A model generated the notes under the pieces. It did no database searches. It was not told the DNA's origin and worked only from the letters and a program-made list of their open reading frames with translations. Below, piece after piece: positions 1 to 9,539 of a stretch of 64,000 nt of DNA. Position numbers and translations under genes: made by a program. Numbering within the stretch: position 1 is the first letter of the stretch; every line of letters starts with the position of its first letter. Source of the stretch: UBA9676 sp963837105 (GTDB lineage Bacteria; Actinomycetota; Actinomycetes; Streptosporangiales; Streptosporangiaceae); assembly GCA_963837105.1 (NCBI GenBank), contig CAWIMG010000038.1, positions 1-64,000 of the forward strand, in the 5' to 3' direction.

Positions 1-232
1 TCGTGCCGTCCCGTCAGGAAGCCTCGTCGTGATGTATCACCGCGTCGTGAGACGGCAGGACCATCGTCCACGCGAGTGACGGGTCCGGGAGGGGGGCATA
101 CGTCCGGCGGCGGTCCACCCACTCTGAAGTAGCAGCTGGTAGTCCCATCTGGTCCCGCGCAATGCGCGCGCCCGCGGGTGGGCTTCGCGTGCCATCGCGG
201 GTACCCAGTGAATCTGGCCGGAGGAGAGTCAC

Positions 233-1096
233 ATGCCACTTTTCGCCAGCAAGCCGTCCGGCGCTGCGGCCGCCTGGGAGCCGGAGGCTGCGGACAGCAG
301 GCTGGCCCACACCGCAGGCGCCGATCCGTCGGGTGTTTTCACCTCCGATTTGTCGGTCTCGGAGTATGTGCTGCTCGGCGAGGCCGGGTTCGAGCCGCTT
401 GGCTTCGTGGTCGGATCGTCGATCTACCACATTGGCCTGCAGGTCGGAAGATGGTCGCAGAACCAGGAACTGCAGATCCTGACTCAGGCGATGTACAACG
501 CCAGGGAACTTGCCATGGCCCGGATGCGGGCCGAGGCCGACCATCTGGGGGCTGATGGCATCGTCGGCGTTCAGCTGCGGATGCAGAGCTACGTGTGGGG
601 GCAGGGGGTCCTGGAGTTCATCGCCACCGGGACGGCAGTGCGTGCGCTGGGCAGCGGCGGCACCGGCACTGCGGGCGCCCATCGGGCCCCGGACGGCCGG
701 GCGTTCACCTCGGACCTGTCGGCGCAGGACTTCTTCCGGCTGCTGGCCGCCGGCGCGGTGCCAGTGGCGTTCGTGCTTGGAGTCTGCGTGTACCACATCG
801 CCCATCAGTCGGTGATGGCGTCGCTGCGGCAGGCGGGCCGGAACCAGGAGATGGTGATCTTCACCCAGGGCATCTACGAGGCCCGTGAGCTCGCGCTCGC
901 CAGGATGCAGGCGGAGGCAGCGCAGGCGCAGTCCTCGGGCATCGTGGAGGTGAGTGTCGAGGTCAACAATCACGTCTGGGGCGAGCACGCTACCGAATTC
1001 CTCGCGACCGGAACCGCCATCCGGCGCCTCGGCGATGAGCACCGGCTCCCCGAGACCTCGCCGAAGCCCACCTTCACTTTGGGGCTCGACAGCTAG
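233..1096 (+). CDS. Tandem YbjQ-like (UPF0145) heavy-metal-binding-domain protein
   Basis: Protein of 287 residues made of two similar halves. Each half holds the YbjQ/UPF0145 pattern: an FTSDLS segment, a hydrophobic stretch ending in YHI, a run like ELALARMQAEA, then a strand with VWG and an EF(I/L)ATGTA(V/I)R end. The repeats cover about residues 30-140 and 155-270. Family members are usually about 100-residue single domains that form pentameric rings; their role is poorly known. The start is the ATG after GGAGGAG, with good spacing. The gene stands alone, with a small membrane protein 160 bases downstream. The fold call is firm; function is unknown. Confidence 0.82.
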   Translation: MPLFASKPSGAAAAWEPEAADSRLAHTAGADPSGVFTSDLSVSEYVLLGEAGFEPLGFVVGSSIYHIGLQVGRWSQNQELQILTQAMYNARELAMARMRAEADHLGADGIVGVQLRMQSYVWGQGVLEFIATGTAVRALGSGGTGTAGAHRAPDGRAFTSDLSAQDFFRLLAAGAVPVAFVLGVCVYHIAHQSVMASLRQAGRNQEMVIFTQGIYEARELALARMQAEAAQAQSSGIVEVSVEVNNHVWGEHATEFLATGTAIRRLGDEHRLPETSPKPTFTLGLDS

Positions 1097-1255
1097 GCAG
1101 CCGATCTTTGCAGGCAAAGCACTGGCACTGGATCGATGTGTCGTGATGTCGCGCCCCGAACCCGGCAGCCCATGGGGGCTCCGCCGTCTGCTCCGCACTG
1201 GCACGCTGCGGGTGGGTGGCCTGGCAGGATTGGAGCCCGAAAGAAAGGCGGAACC

Positions 1256-1717
1256 ATGAGCGGCTACACCCATGTCCCGCATCCCCACACGCTCGAGCGG
1301 CTCGAGCACCGGGACAGACCGGTCAAGACCGCGGATGTGCTGAGAGCGAAGGCGAAAGTCAGGTTCAATTCATGGCTGGCGGTCAAGATCACCGACGGGG
1401 TCGGCACGATGTGGTGCGCCTATGTGTTCGCGGCGGTCGCACTGATTGGCCTGCGCCCTGCATTGAAGCCGGGTGGTGAAGGCATCATTGCCTGGATCGC
1501 ACAGACGTTCCTCCAGCTCGTCTTGCTGTCGATCATCATCGTGGGCCAGAACATTGCAGCGGCCGCCTCCGACGCTCGCTCGGAAAACACCTTCAAGGAC
1601 GCCGAGGCGATCTTGAGTGAGGCGTTGGAGATACAAAAGCACCTGCATTCACAAGACCAGGAGCTGATCGCTGCGCTGAAGGACGCCCTGTCGAAGGTCC
1701 CTGCCCCTTTGAAGTAG
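1256..1717 (+). CDS. Small two-helix membrane protein, DUF1003-like
   Basis: About 153 residues from the ATG at 1256, which follows a purine-rich GAAAGGCGG. Two hydrophobic helices (about residues 50-70 and 78-100, around MWCAYVFAAVALIGL and IAQTFLQLVLLSIIIVGQN) are followed by a charged helical tail (DARSENTFKDAEAIL...EIQKHL). The pattern resembles actinobacterial DUF1003/low-affinity iron permease-like proteins, for which no reaction is established. An upstream in-frame start at 1136 exists but adds a low-complexity stretch, so I prefer 1256. Membrane location is well supported by the sequence; function is unknown. Confidence 0.65.
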   Translation: MSGYTHVPHPHTLERLEHRDRPVKTADVLRAKAKVRFNSWLAVKITDGVGTMWCAYVFAAVALIGLRPALKPGGEGIIAWIAQTFLQLVLLSIIIVGQNIAAAASDARSENTFKDAEAILSEALEIQKHLHSQDQELIAALKDALSKVPAPLK

Positions 1718-2008
1718 CACCGTATCGGCCGCGCCAGTCGGCGTCCTGGGTCCTCTATCGCCCGCGGTTCGGCAATATAACGAAAACGCATCGGCATTCG
1801 GCGTTGCCGGAAACGGGAAGGTATGACGTGGAGCCCGGAGACTAAATCCCCGCAGGTGGCTGATTGAGGAGCTCGGCGGACGAGGCGAGTGACCCGTAGC
1901 GTCTTGAGGTCCTGGCGTAGTCGCTCTCGAGGTGGCTTGCCGGTGAACTGGCGGCGGGCGAGCTCCCGGACGCTGCCGGGCGGTCCGATCGTCGGGCTGC
2001 CCAGCGGG

Positions 2009-2954
2009 TCAGCGGGAGCGGTACCAGGCGAGTGTCTGCTGCACGGCGTCGCGGTGCGGGGTGGGCTCGAGGTGCCCGAAGGCGGCTTCGAACTTGCCCG
2101 AGTCGATAACGAAGGGCGCCCGGAACTGGTAGGTCGTCTCACGCATCTCCCTGAGCAGCGGCGAGAAGATGCCCGCGGCCGCGAGCAACGCTGGCCCGGC
2201 GACGCGCGCCTGGATTGGCACGGGTTTGCCGGCAGCATCTGCGACCATGTCGAAGAACTGCTGGGCGGTGAGCGGCTCGGCAGCTGGCAGGTGCCAGAAT
2301 CTGCCCATCGGCTGCCGGGTGATCGGCCAGCAGCAGCAGCCCGCGGGCGATGTCAGGCAGGAAGCAGAAGGTGTGCGGCTGATCGAGCCGCCCCGTCCAC
2401 AGCGGCTTCCTGCCAGCCAGAATGCGCCCGAACAGCGTCTCGCCTGCGACCGATCCCGTGCCACGCGGCCCGTAATAATCGGAGGCTCTCGCAATCACGA
2501 TGCGCGCCCGGCCGTCCCGGTACGCGCCGAGCAGCTGGCCGGCCATCTCGGCACGGATCCGCCCCTTACGGCCGCGGGCGTTGGCCGGCAGATCCTCGCG
2601 CAGCGGCCCGCCGGTGGGCCCGTAGGCGTACAGGTTGTCGGCAAAGACCAGCTTGGCGCCGCTGGACTCAGCAGCGCCAAGGATGGAACGGGTCAGCGCG
2701 GGGAACAGCTCCGGCCATTTGGCGTAGGGCGGACTTGCGCAGTGATAGATGACAGTCGCCCCGGCGGCGGCATCGGCCGCCTGGGCCGGGTCGGACGCGT
2801 CCGCGGCCACACCCTGCGCTCCCTCGGGCGCCTGCCCGCGTCGGCTGACGGCCCGCACGCTATGGCCGCTGCGCAGCAACTCCCCGACGGCAGCACTGCC
2901 GATAGCGCCGGTCGCGCCGAACACGACGTGCAGCGAACGGTTCGGCTGCATCAT
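2009..2954 (-). pseudogene. NAD-dependent epimerase/dehydratase with one frameshift
   Basis: Reading from ATG at 2954 (a second ATG is at 2951) gives a Rossmann start, VVFGATGAIGSAAVGELL, then YAYGPTGGPL and DYYGPRGTGS, typical of extended short-chain dehydrogenases acting on sugar nucleotides or similar substrates. Near 2294-2303 the frame changes: LLADHPAADGQ is followed in another frame by WHLPAAEPLTAQQFFDM and a normal family C-terminus ending YRSR. Restoring CAGATCTGG from the observed CAGATTCTGG would join them into one protein of about 314 residues. This is either a recent mutation or a sequencing indel. The substrate cannot be read from the sequence. Confidence 0.75.
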
Positions 2955-3109
2955 CCCAGTGCCTTCAGGCCAGTCGCCCACCTGCTCCGCAGCAACTCAA
3001 TCACCTTGCCTTCCGCCACACCGAGGATTGAATGGCCCCGGCGAGTCCAGAGTCAGTAGGTCAATCAAAGCCGGGGCAGTCCGCTCGTGGGACCAGCTGG
3101 CCTGAGTGG

Positions 3110-3283
3110 TCAGTGCCTGACGGCGTCCTTGACCTTGGCACCGGCTTGCATCATGTTGCCCTTGAACCGGTCGGCGCGGCCCTTGGCGCGCAGGCGCTGG
3201 CTGCCGGTGAGCCGGCCGGCGGTCTTCTTGGCGCTGCCTTTGACCGCTTGGGCCTTGTGCGCGAACTTCTTGGCGATACTCAT
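3110..3283 (-). CDS. CsbD family stress protein
   Basis: A 57-residue, strongly basic protein starting MSIAKKFAHKAQAVKGSAKK and containing GRLTGSQRLRAKGRADRFKG, the CsbD-like arrangement of a short helical repeat followed by K(V/A)KDAV near the end. CsbD proteins are general-stress (sigma-B type) proteins of unknown mechanism. The gene begins 18 bases after the stop of the membrane protein gene upstream on the same strand, so the two probably form an operon. It is short but unambiguous. Confidence 0.8.
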   Translation of the reverse strand: MSIAKKFAHKAQAVKGSAKKTAGRLTGSQRLRAKGRADRFKGNMMQAGAKVKDAVRH

Positions 3284-3301
3284 GGGGGCGTCTTCCTTCT
3301 A

Positions 3302-3826
3302 TCACCCTGGGGGAGCGGGCGCGCCGGCCGGGGTACCGGGGGCACTTTGGCCGGGCATCGGCTCCGGGGCTGTCGCGGCGGGTTGCGCAGGGGCGGGCCG
3401 GCGGCCTTCGCCTGGGCTGAGCTGGCGGCCTTCGTCCGGGCTGTGGCCGGGGCTGGCGCCGGGCGCGGGGGTTGCCAGCGCGCTGGCGGCGTCCGCCCGG
3501 CCGGTGTCGCGCTGGTCGATGAGATCGTCGCGTTCCCGGGTGACAGCGGCGGTCTCGCGGCGGGACTCCTTGAGCCCGCGCCGCGCGTCGCGGCCGCGGC
3601 GCGCGGCACGGCGCGCGCCGGTGACCAGCAGCCACAGCCCGAACAAACCCACTGCCCCGACCACGATGCCATAGAGGAACAGGGTTCCGGTGGAACCAGT
3701 CACGTGATAGCCGAACACCGCGAACCCGTGGCCGAGCCCATGCCCGCTGCCACCGTTAGTAAGGACGCCGGCCACGCCAGCGATCACCGCGGCGACCAGG
3801 ATGACGAGCCCGAGAATTATGATCAT
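3302..3826 (-). CDS. Membrane protein with proline-rich cytoplasmic tail
   Basis: About 174 residues. An N-terminal helix (IIILGLVILVAAVIAGVAGVL) and a second helix (LFLYGIVVGAVGLFGLWLLV) flank a Gly/His loop. After them come a basic segment, a coiled-coil-like stretch (about 85-115, RRETAAVTRERDDLIDQRD) and a long Pro/Ala tail. This resembles LapA-like membrane proteins of actinobacteria. Start chosen at the ATG seven bases after GGAG rather than the ATG four codons upstream. It lies just before the CsbD gene and is probably cotranscribed with it. No enzymatic function is evident. Confidence 0.7.
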   Translation of the reverse strand: MIIILGLVILVAAVIAGVAGVLTNGGSGHGLGHGFAVFGYHVTGSTGTLFLYGIVVGAVGLFGLWLLVTGARRAARRGRDARRGLKESRRETAAVTRERDDLIDQRDTGRADAASALATPAPGASPGHSPDEGRQLSPGEGRRPAPAQPAATAPEPMPGQSAPGTPAGAPAPPG

Positions 3827-3951
3827 GACGCACTCCAAGGCTTAAGTCGCAGGCCGTAGTTAAAGACGTGGCGTCCGCCGGCCGGCTACCCATGCCAGCG
3901 GCCGGCAGACCGCCAGGGCTGCGCCGTGAGCCGGAGCAGCCCTGGCAGTTC

Positions 3952-4230
3952 TTACCGGTGGGCGAACCGGCCGGACCGGCTGGTGACCAGGTGGTAGACC
4001 AGCAGCAGGACGGCCGCACCGGCGATGGCCGTGAGCCAGGTGGACAGGTTGAAGAACCCCTGCAGGCTGTGGATGTGGAACAGCTTGGTGGCAGCCCAGC
4101 CGCCGGCCAGCGCCCCGGCGATGCCGATCAGGCAGGTGATGACCAGGCCCTGTGATCTCTTGCCGGGGATCAGCATATTGGCCAGCAGGCCCGCGCCCAG
4201 GCCGAGAACGATCCATGCGATGATGCCCAT
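3952..4230 (-). CDS. GlsB/YeaQ/YmgE family membrane protein
   Basis: A 92-residue protein with three hydrophobic segments and the family signature: MGIIAWIVLGLGAGLLANML at the start, then a GIAGALAGGW glycine-rich helix. Members are often labelled transglycosylase-associated proteins, but no such activity is established; they are induced in stress and probably sit in the membrane. TGAGGAG precedes the ATG at suitable spacing. The LapA-like and CsbD genes follow on the same strand, giving a small stress-type cluster. Confidence 0.85.
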   Translation of the reverse strand: MGIIAWIVLGLGAGLLANMLIPGKRSQGLVITCLIGIAGALAGGWAATKLFHIHSLQGFFNLSTWLTAIAGAAVLLLVYHLVTSRSGRFAHR

Positions 4231-5176
4231 AACCGACTCCTCAGTCAGTGACCAGGTGAGGTACGCGGCGGTCGGTCATGCTGGACAGATCGCGGTGGGA
4301 GATGATTTCTCCCTTGGGTGCTCACCATCCCTTGGCTGTAGCGTCTCAGCCGGCATCGTTCCGTGTACGACGAAACAAAAAAATCCGGACCCTGCCGCTG
4401 CCCGCGCAAAATAAGCGGGAATCAGCTACCTGGGTCCGGAGCGTTACCTTTATGCTACTCCTCCCCGGCCCGCGCGCATAGGCATTGCCCAGCCAATAAC
4501 GGGCTCTTTGAACTTGAGGGGCAGCGCACAGGCTCAGTGCGACGGGCTGAGGGCCTGCGGCTGCCTGGGACAGGCCGGTCCGCAGCCAACTGGACCTTGA
4601 TGGCCAGCCCGTCGCCGGAGCGGCCCAGCGCGGTCACGGCCTGGCCGCCGGGATGCCCCGCGAGGACGCCGCCGACCTGGTCCGGCATATGGCAGGCTGG
4701 TACCGGCTCCCCGGAGCCCTCCACCGCCGACACCCCCGCCCGCACTCGCCTGCCCACGGCGCCGCGACGCTGAGGCACTGTACGGGTTGCGCGCATCTAC
4801 GCGGGCGGCACCTGCCGCGTCTCGGGCCCTATCACCGGCAGTGGCCACACGCACCAGGCATGACCGAGCCTTCATGCAGCCTGACGTACGTGCATAACAC
4901 CCAGATCGGAACGTCGCGGTCGGTCGCATTGGCTGGGCGGCCCTGCACCATAAGGCGGCTACGCGCGCGCCGGTCTAGTGGTGAAAACGGTGCCGACCGA
5001 CTGGCCAACCTCACCCAGCGAAGTGCCGATCAGTCGTCTGAGCCTGGATAACTATGCAAAGCAGCTCAGGGCCGAGAACGCGCGCATCTGCCGCGTGTGG
5101 TGTGTTTCTGGTCTCTGAGGCCGTTGGCGGCCGGTGCGGGTGGGTCGTGCGGGGCCCGGGCGACGGTGGTCCGTGG
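4231..5176. other. Intergenic region of about 950 bases without a convincing gene
   Basis: Open frames here have no recognisable domain and no good ribosome site. The one clear structure is the inverted repeat with an adjoining A/T run at 4377-4440. A stretch near 4600-4720 reads protein-like on the plus strand (AADLVRHMAGWYRLPGALH) but has no start or extended frame, so it may be a gene relic. Confidence 0.5.
4377..4440 (-). terminator. Intrinsic-terminator-like hairpin with structured interior, minus strand
   Basis: On the minus strand a perfect 9-bp stem (TCCGGACCC pairing with GGGTCCGGA, at 4384-4392 and 4432-4440) encloses a smaller 5-bp stem, CCCGC/GCGGG. It is followed directly by seven T residues (A run at 4377-4383 on the plus strand). 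This is the layout of a Rho-independent terminator. It lies about 150 bases upstream of the GlsB gene on the same strand, so it could end an upstream transcript, a small RNA, or act as an attenuator in the GlsB leader. Confidence 0.6.
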
Positions 5177-5623
5177 TCAGGCGGAGCGAGCGCTTCCAGC
5201 GTCTTCGAGCTGGTGCTTCAGCCCGGTCCAGATCCGGCGCTCCATGCGGCCGCCAAGGGCCCCGGCCAGCGGACCGAGCATCCGCATCCAGCCCCTCGGG
5301 CGCACCTGCCAGTCCCAGCTCATGACCGTGCCGTCGCCCTCGGCGGCGAAGGTCAGCCCCCCGGTCGTTTCCATCATCGAGCTGGCCGTGCGCGAACTGA
5401 GCCGGTGCGGCCGTTCGAACTCGGTCAGCTCAACAAGCATCTCCCCGCCAGCCTTGCCCATGCGCGCACGGAATCGCGTGCCCAGCCCGATCGGCAGCGG
5501 GGTGAGCAACTCGACGCCGGTCATGGCCGGGTTGAATGATGGCTCGTTGCGCGAATCGGCGGCCGTGTCGAATACCCGCTCGACCGGCGCCGCAATGCGG
5601 ATACGACCGCTGATACGGGCCAT
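5177..5623 (-). CDS. SRPBCC (START-like) family protein
   Basis: 148 residues. It opens with RISGRIRIAAPVERVFDTAAD and carries the helix-grip pattern of polyketide cyclase/dehydrase-like SRPBCC proteins: FNPAMTGVELL, ELTEFERPHRLSSRT, then TVMSWDWQVRPRG and a C-terminal helix. Such proteins bind hydrophobic ligands in a deep cavity; the ligand cannot be told here. A TACCCT hexamer sits six bases before the ATG and no ribosome site is seen, which suggests a leaderless transcript. It has no operon partner. Confidence 0.82.
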   Translation of the reverse strand: MARISGRIRIAAPVERVFDTAADSRNEPSFNPAMTGVELLTPLPIGLGTRFRARMGKAGGEMLVELTEFERPHRLSSRTASSMMETTGGLTFAAEGDGTVMSWDWQVRPRGWMRMLGPLAGALGGRMERRIWTGLKHQLEDAGSARSA

Positions 5624-5838
5624 TGCCCCAGGGTACTTCTGCCCGCTGCCCCCGATCGTCCCAAGTCCTCACAAGAGCGTCCTGCTCAACCGGCTCGGGC
5701 CCGCCGAACAGCGCCGAGAGACTACCGGCAGAGGTCCAGCCGCCAATAAGGACCGTCCTCAATTGCCGCCGACCGGTACGTTTTGGGGTTTCGCGGGTAG
5801 TCGGGAGCAGGCGCAGTAGTTGCAGGACACCCTCAGGC

Positions 5839-6171
5839 TTAGCGGGGCAGTTCCGCGACACCTTGGGCCACCGCACACGGCGCGCACAGCCGGACGCCCG
5901 TCCCGGCGAGCTGGCGGGTCATGACCGCCCTGCCGTCACACACGCCCTGGTCATCTGGGTGTGCCTGGCCGCATGGGCAGTGGCAGTCGCGCCAGTCACC
6001 GGCCAGCGCAGACAGCCCGGCTTCGATCGCCGCCCGGACGGCCGGGTCAAGTTTGCCCAGCGCCTCAGCGGTGACGTCTGTCACCCGCTGCGCCCACTCG
6101 CCCAGCGCGGCGGCGGCGGCCTCCCAGGCGGCGGCGAACTGCCGAGCCGGATCATCTTTGTCACCGGCCAT
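5839..6171 (-). CDS. Hypothetical protein with C-terminal cysteine cluster
   Basis: 110 residues. The N-terminal half is an alanine-rich helix region (ARQFAAAWEAAAAALGEWAQ). The C-terminal half has CHCPCGQAHPDDQGVCDG and later CAPCA, a spacing that could bind zinc. I do not recognise a named family. Codon usage is normal for the window and the frame is clean. It stands alone between the SRPBCC gene and a VOC relic. Confidence 0.5.
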   Translation of the reverse strand: MAGDKDDPARQFAAAWEAAAAALGEWAQRVTDVTAEALGKLDPAVRAAIEAGLSALAGDWRDCHCPCGQAHPDDQGVCDGRAVMTRQLAGTGVRLCAPCAVAQGVAELPR

Positions 6172-6689
6172 GGCCGCATCTTCTCACCCGGCGCCCGCAG
6201 TGGCCAGCGCTCCAGCGCTCCAGCGCCCCGCCGGCGCCATGCGAGCGGATATACGCCCGGCAGTTGTCGCTGTGGCCCTGACCGGGTGCGCCATAACCGT
6301 CAGCTATGACAAGACGGTGCTGGTTGGCAATAGACACCAGGCACCGGCGGCGCAGGCGGGACCCTCAGCCCGGCCGCGTGCTCACGCGTCACCCAGTCGC
6401 CGAGTCGCGGCCAGAGACGTCCGGTGCTGCCGAAAGTAGTGTGTCTTCCCGGTGCATAGTGATGCCGATCAACGCATAGATTTGCACGGCCGTCTTGATC
6501 GTCAGCCGAATCCCGGGCAAGAACACTTCGTTCTGGCGCTCGGCCGAGAAGTCATCGGCGCTGCCCGTGCCGATTCTTTGCTGGTGACTCAGCGAGTGTG
6601 GGGATCGCCGTCGGCGCCCAGATCAACCATTCCGGCGTGCCTGGCCAGGGTGGAGCGGCACTGCTGTGTACACGAGGCCGAACGCGGGC

Positions 6690-7081
6690 GAACTGCCCCC
6701 TTCTTCGTGGCGCTGGGCCTGGAGGTCGAGGGCAAGACGTTCGTCGAGGGCGAGTTCTTGGACACGGTCTGCGGCATTCCCGGCTCCCGCACCGAGATCG
6801 TCATGCTGAAGCCGCCCGGCGATGGTGTCGGCACCCGCCTGGAACTCTCGAGCTTCGTGCGACCCGGCTCCGTGCCGGGCTCACCGGCCGCCATGGTCAA
6901 CGAGCTGGGATTGCGCAACGTGGCCTTCGAGGTCAACGACCTGCAGGCGGCTGTCGATGGGGCAGCTACCGAGGGTTTCGGACTGGTAGGTGGCATCGGC
7001 GAGTACGAGGGCGCTTGGCGGATGGCCTACGTCCGGGGGCCGGAAGGGATCATCGTCTCGCTGGCCGAGCGCATCGGCTGA
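6690..7081 (+). pseudogene. VOC (glyoxalase-like) protein lacking its N-terminus
   Basis: From about 6690 the frame reads FFVALGLEVEGKTFVEGEF, then GLRNVAFEVNDLQAAVDG and AYVRGPEGIIVSLAERIG, a normal vicinal-oxygen-chelate protein from the end of its first helix onward. The expected first 15-20 residues with the first metal ligand (usually LDHV) are absent. The frame stays open upstream to 6452, but that part shows no family similarity. It therefore looks like a 5'-truncated gene. VOC proteins include dioxygenases, glyoxalases and resistance proteins; no specific activity can be assigned. Confidence 0.65.
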
Positions 7082-7393
7082 GCCTCGCAACACCCGCATG
7101 TGCCGCCGATTGCGCGTCAGGTTGGGACTAGACGCAGGACGTTCATGCCGGTCAGGACCAACGCCAGTTCCACCAACGCGTCACGAGTCTCACCGTCGGC
7201 TACGGGCTCACCTCAGCACCTGGACCGGCCGGGGGGTATCTGTTTGCTGCTGTCTGCGGCCGTCGTTAGGGTTGTCGAGTCCGTGCCACGTGGCCGGATC
7301 AGTTCCCTGGTATTCCCATGGTGACCGGCAAAGCAGTTACGGTGCTCTGCCTGGCGGCTGCGCTGCCGGGTTGCCCGCCAGAGGAGCAATCGG

Positions 7394-8392
7394 ATGACAC
7401 AACCGGATGACTGCGCGATTCGCTGGGGAATCCTTGCTACGGGCGGCATCGCCCATGCCTTCGCGCGTGATCTCGCGCTGCAGCCCGACTGTGAGGTTGT
7501 CGCTGTCGGGTCACGGTCCCAGGCTTCGGCGGACGCGTTCGGGGACGAATTCGCCGTGCCGCACCGGCACGCGAGCTACCAGGCTCTGGTCAACGATCCC
7601 GATGTCGATGCGGTGTATGTGTCAACGCCTCACCCCGGTCATCACGACGCCGCGCTGCTCGCGATCAGCGCGGGTAAGGCCGTGCTCGTCGAGAAGCCGT
7701 TCGCCATGGACGCCGCCCAGGCGCGCGAGATGATCGACGCCGCCCGCGGGCAGGGAACGTTCCTCATGGAAGCAATGTGGACGCGCTTCCTGCCTCACAT
7801 CGCCCGGGTGCGTGAGATCCTCGCCGCGGGAACGCTCGGCGATGTCGTATACCTGACCGCCGAGCACGGGCAGTGGTTCGCCCAGGATCCGCAGTTCCGG
7901 CTGTTCGCGCCGGAACTGGGCGGCGGGGCCTTGCTGGACCTTGGCATATACCCGGTCTCGTTCGCGAGCCTGGTGCTTGGCGTGCCGGCGCGGATCACCG
8001 CGGTCAGCCATCCGGCGTTTACCGGCGTTGACGCCACGACGTCGATGATCTTCCAGTACGGCAGCGGCGCCCACGCGGTACTGACCACGACCTTGCGGGC
8101 CGCATCGGGCAACCGCGCCGCGATTTACGGCACGGCGGCGAGGATAGAGATCGACGGCTGGTTTTACACCCCGACCGGGTTCCGCGTGATCGCGCGTGAC
8201 GGCGCAGAACTGGAGCGCTTCGAAGAACCGTATAAGGGACGCGGGCTGCGCGGCGAGGCGGCCGAGGTGGGCCGCTGTCTTCGCGCGGGGCTGCTAGAAA
8301 GTCCGCTGCTCCCGCTGGATGAGACGTACACGATCATGCAGGCAATGGACGAGGTCCGCCGGCAGATCGGCTTGTCTTACCCGCAGGCCTGA
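7394..8392 (+). CDS. Gfo/Idh/MocA family oxidoreductase
   Basis: 332 residues. The N-terminal Rossmann domain reads IRWGILATGGIAHAFARDLA, followed by VYVSTPHPGHHDAALLAISAG and the family's EKPFAMDAAQA (catalytic Lys in EKP). The C-terminal alpha/beta domain has GGGALLDLGIYPVSFA. These enzymes oxidise or reduce sugars and inositols, or act on dihydrodiols, with NAD(P); ALLDLGIYP is closest to the trans-dihydrodiol/xylose dehydrogenase branch. GAGGAG lies before the ATG. No neighbour indicates the substrate. Confidence 0.9.
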   Translation: MTQPDDCAIRWGILATGGIAHAFARDLALQPDCEVVAVGSRSQASADAFGDEFAVPHRHASYQALVNDPDVDAVYVSTPHPGHHDAALLAISAGKAVLVEKPFAMDAAQAREMIDAARGQGTFLMEAMWTRFLPHIARVREILAAGTLGDVVYLTAEHGQWFAQDPQFRLFAPELGGGALLDLGIYPVSFASLVLGVPARITAVSHPAFTGVDATTSMIFQYGSGAHAVLTTTLRAASGNRAAIYGTAARIEIDGWFYTPTGFRVIARDGAELERFEEPYKGRGLRGEAAEVGRCLRAGLLESPLLPLDETYTIMQAMDEVRRQIGLSYPQA

Positions 8393-8576
8393 TCGCGCCC
8401 GGCCGTGAGGTTCGCGACGTGGCCTGCGGCAGGTCTATTCGTTAGACGTCGATGACAGGTCCGATACTGGCCAGCGCCCGGACCGCCGTCAACGCGCTGT
8501 CATGGCGCATGGGGCGCGGCCTGTGTCGTTCAGGGAACCGGCACAGCTAGGGAGGCATCCCGGCAAGCCTCCCGGG

Positions 8577-9110
8577 TCAGGTAGCGGTGTACCACAGCTC
8601 GACTTGATCTCGATGCCCGGACCAGCTCAGGTCCAGTGTCCAGCATCCAGGTGCGGGGAGATTGACGTAGGACGGGCCGACATCGGGCAGCTCCAGGGCA
8701 GCGGTGCGGTGCGTGCCGTTGAGCGTAGCCCGGATCGTCAGCGGCGCCCCGGTCTTGCCAGCGAGCCGCGACACCCACAGGACTTTGTTTCCCACGTTGG
8801 GAAGCGGCGGGGCATACAGCGACGATTCCGGCCCGCCCCACAAAATGGCGGCGATATCGCCCCGCAGCCCCATCACATGCCCGATCGGCATGCCGGGTGG
8901 ATGAAAGCCGGACCGGGCCCATACTGGCAGCGGCCCGTCGATCCGCCGGGCCAGGCAGCCCGCGGCGCTAACCGGCGCGGCGTTACCACGTGGCAGGGCA
9001 ATAGCAGGTGGGCGGGAAGGCAGTGGCGGCGCAGATTGGCCGGCGGCCGAACACGCCGCCATGGCCGTGACGGCGACGGCGATAAGGACCGCGGCCACTC
9101 CGGACCTCAC
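8577..9110 (-). CDS. Putative small lipoprotein
   Basis: From the GTG at 9110 the protein starts with a hydrophobic segment (VAAVLIAVAVTAMAAC) that fits a signal peptide with a weak lipobox ending at Cys, followed by a Pro/Ser linker. The remainder (WGGPESSLYAPPLPNVGNKVLWVSR, GCWTLDLSWSGHRDQVELWY) looks like a compact beta domain. I do not recognise a family. An open frame extends upstream to 9215 but would bury the signal peptide, so 9110 is preferred. No good ribosome site is visible. Confidence 0.55.
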   Translation of the reverse strand: MRSGVAAVLIAVAVTAMAACSAAGQSAPPLPSRPPAIALPRGNAAPVSAAGCLARRIDGPLPVWARSGFHPPGMPIGHVMGLRGDIAAILWGGPESSLYAPPLPNVGNKVLWVSRLAGKTGAPLTIRATLNGTHRTAALELPDVGPSYVNLPAPGCWTLDLSWSGHRDQVELWYTAT

Positions 9111-9343
9111 ATGTTGACGATACGCCGCCTGAGGGCACGCACCGCGACGCCGGCCCTGGCCACCGGATCGGTACTGAAGGCAGCCCACGTCCTGCCCGGC
9201 CCCATCAGGCGGCACCCGCCTGCATCAGGGCCCCGCAGGCTAGTTCCACGTTGACGAATCAGTTTCCGCTCATGCCGCGACGGGAGCGGTGGGCCGGAAG
9301 ATCTTGCCTCCAGGTGCGGGCGGCCCCGGATGCCTTCAGATGA

Positions 9344-9473
9344 AGGCATCCGGCGCAGGGGTTCGTGGAAATCGGCACGGGAGACGACGCCTTCCACACC
9401 GCAGCCCCGGACGCTCTATGAGAGCCTCGGATTCACCAAGATTCCCGTCGCGGTCTATCTCAAGAAGATCTAA
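9344..9473 (+). pseudogene. GNAT acetyltransferase C-terminal relic
   Basis: One frame reads FVEIGTGDDAFHTAAPDA up to about 9415; another continues LYESLGFTKIPVAVYLKKI and stops at 9473. Together they match the final beta4-alpha4-beta5 part of a Gcn5-type N-acetyltransferase, where ALYESLGF is the usual motif, with one frameshift between. Nothing upstream supplies the acetyl-CoA-binding loop. This is a broken remnant. Confidence 0.6.
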
Positions 9474-9539
9474 CTCCGGGCGGGGCCCGCAACCGCGGCT
9501 GCCTCGCATACTCACCCCTTGCGCACTGTCATCCCGCAT

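Noticed and set aside
14..1309. A 431-codon open frame on the minus strand over the YbjQ-like gene
   Set aside because: It is antisense to a protein with clear domains, is Arg/His/Gly-rich, and has no recognisable motif. The last 40 codons look slightly protein-like but cannot be supported.
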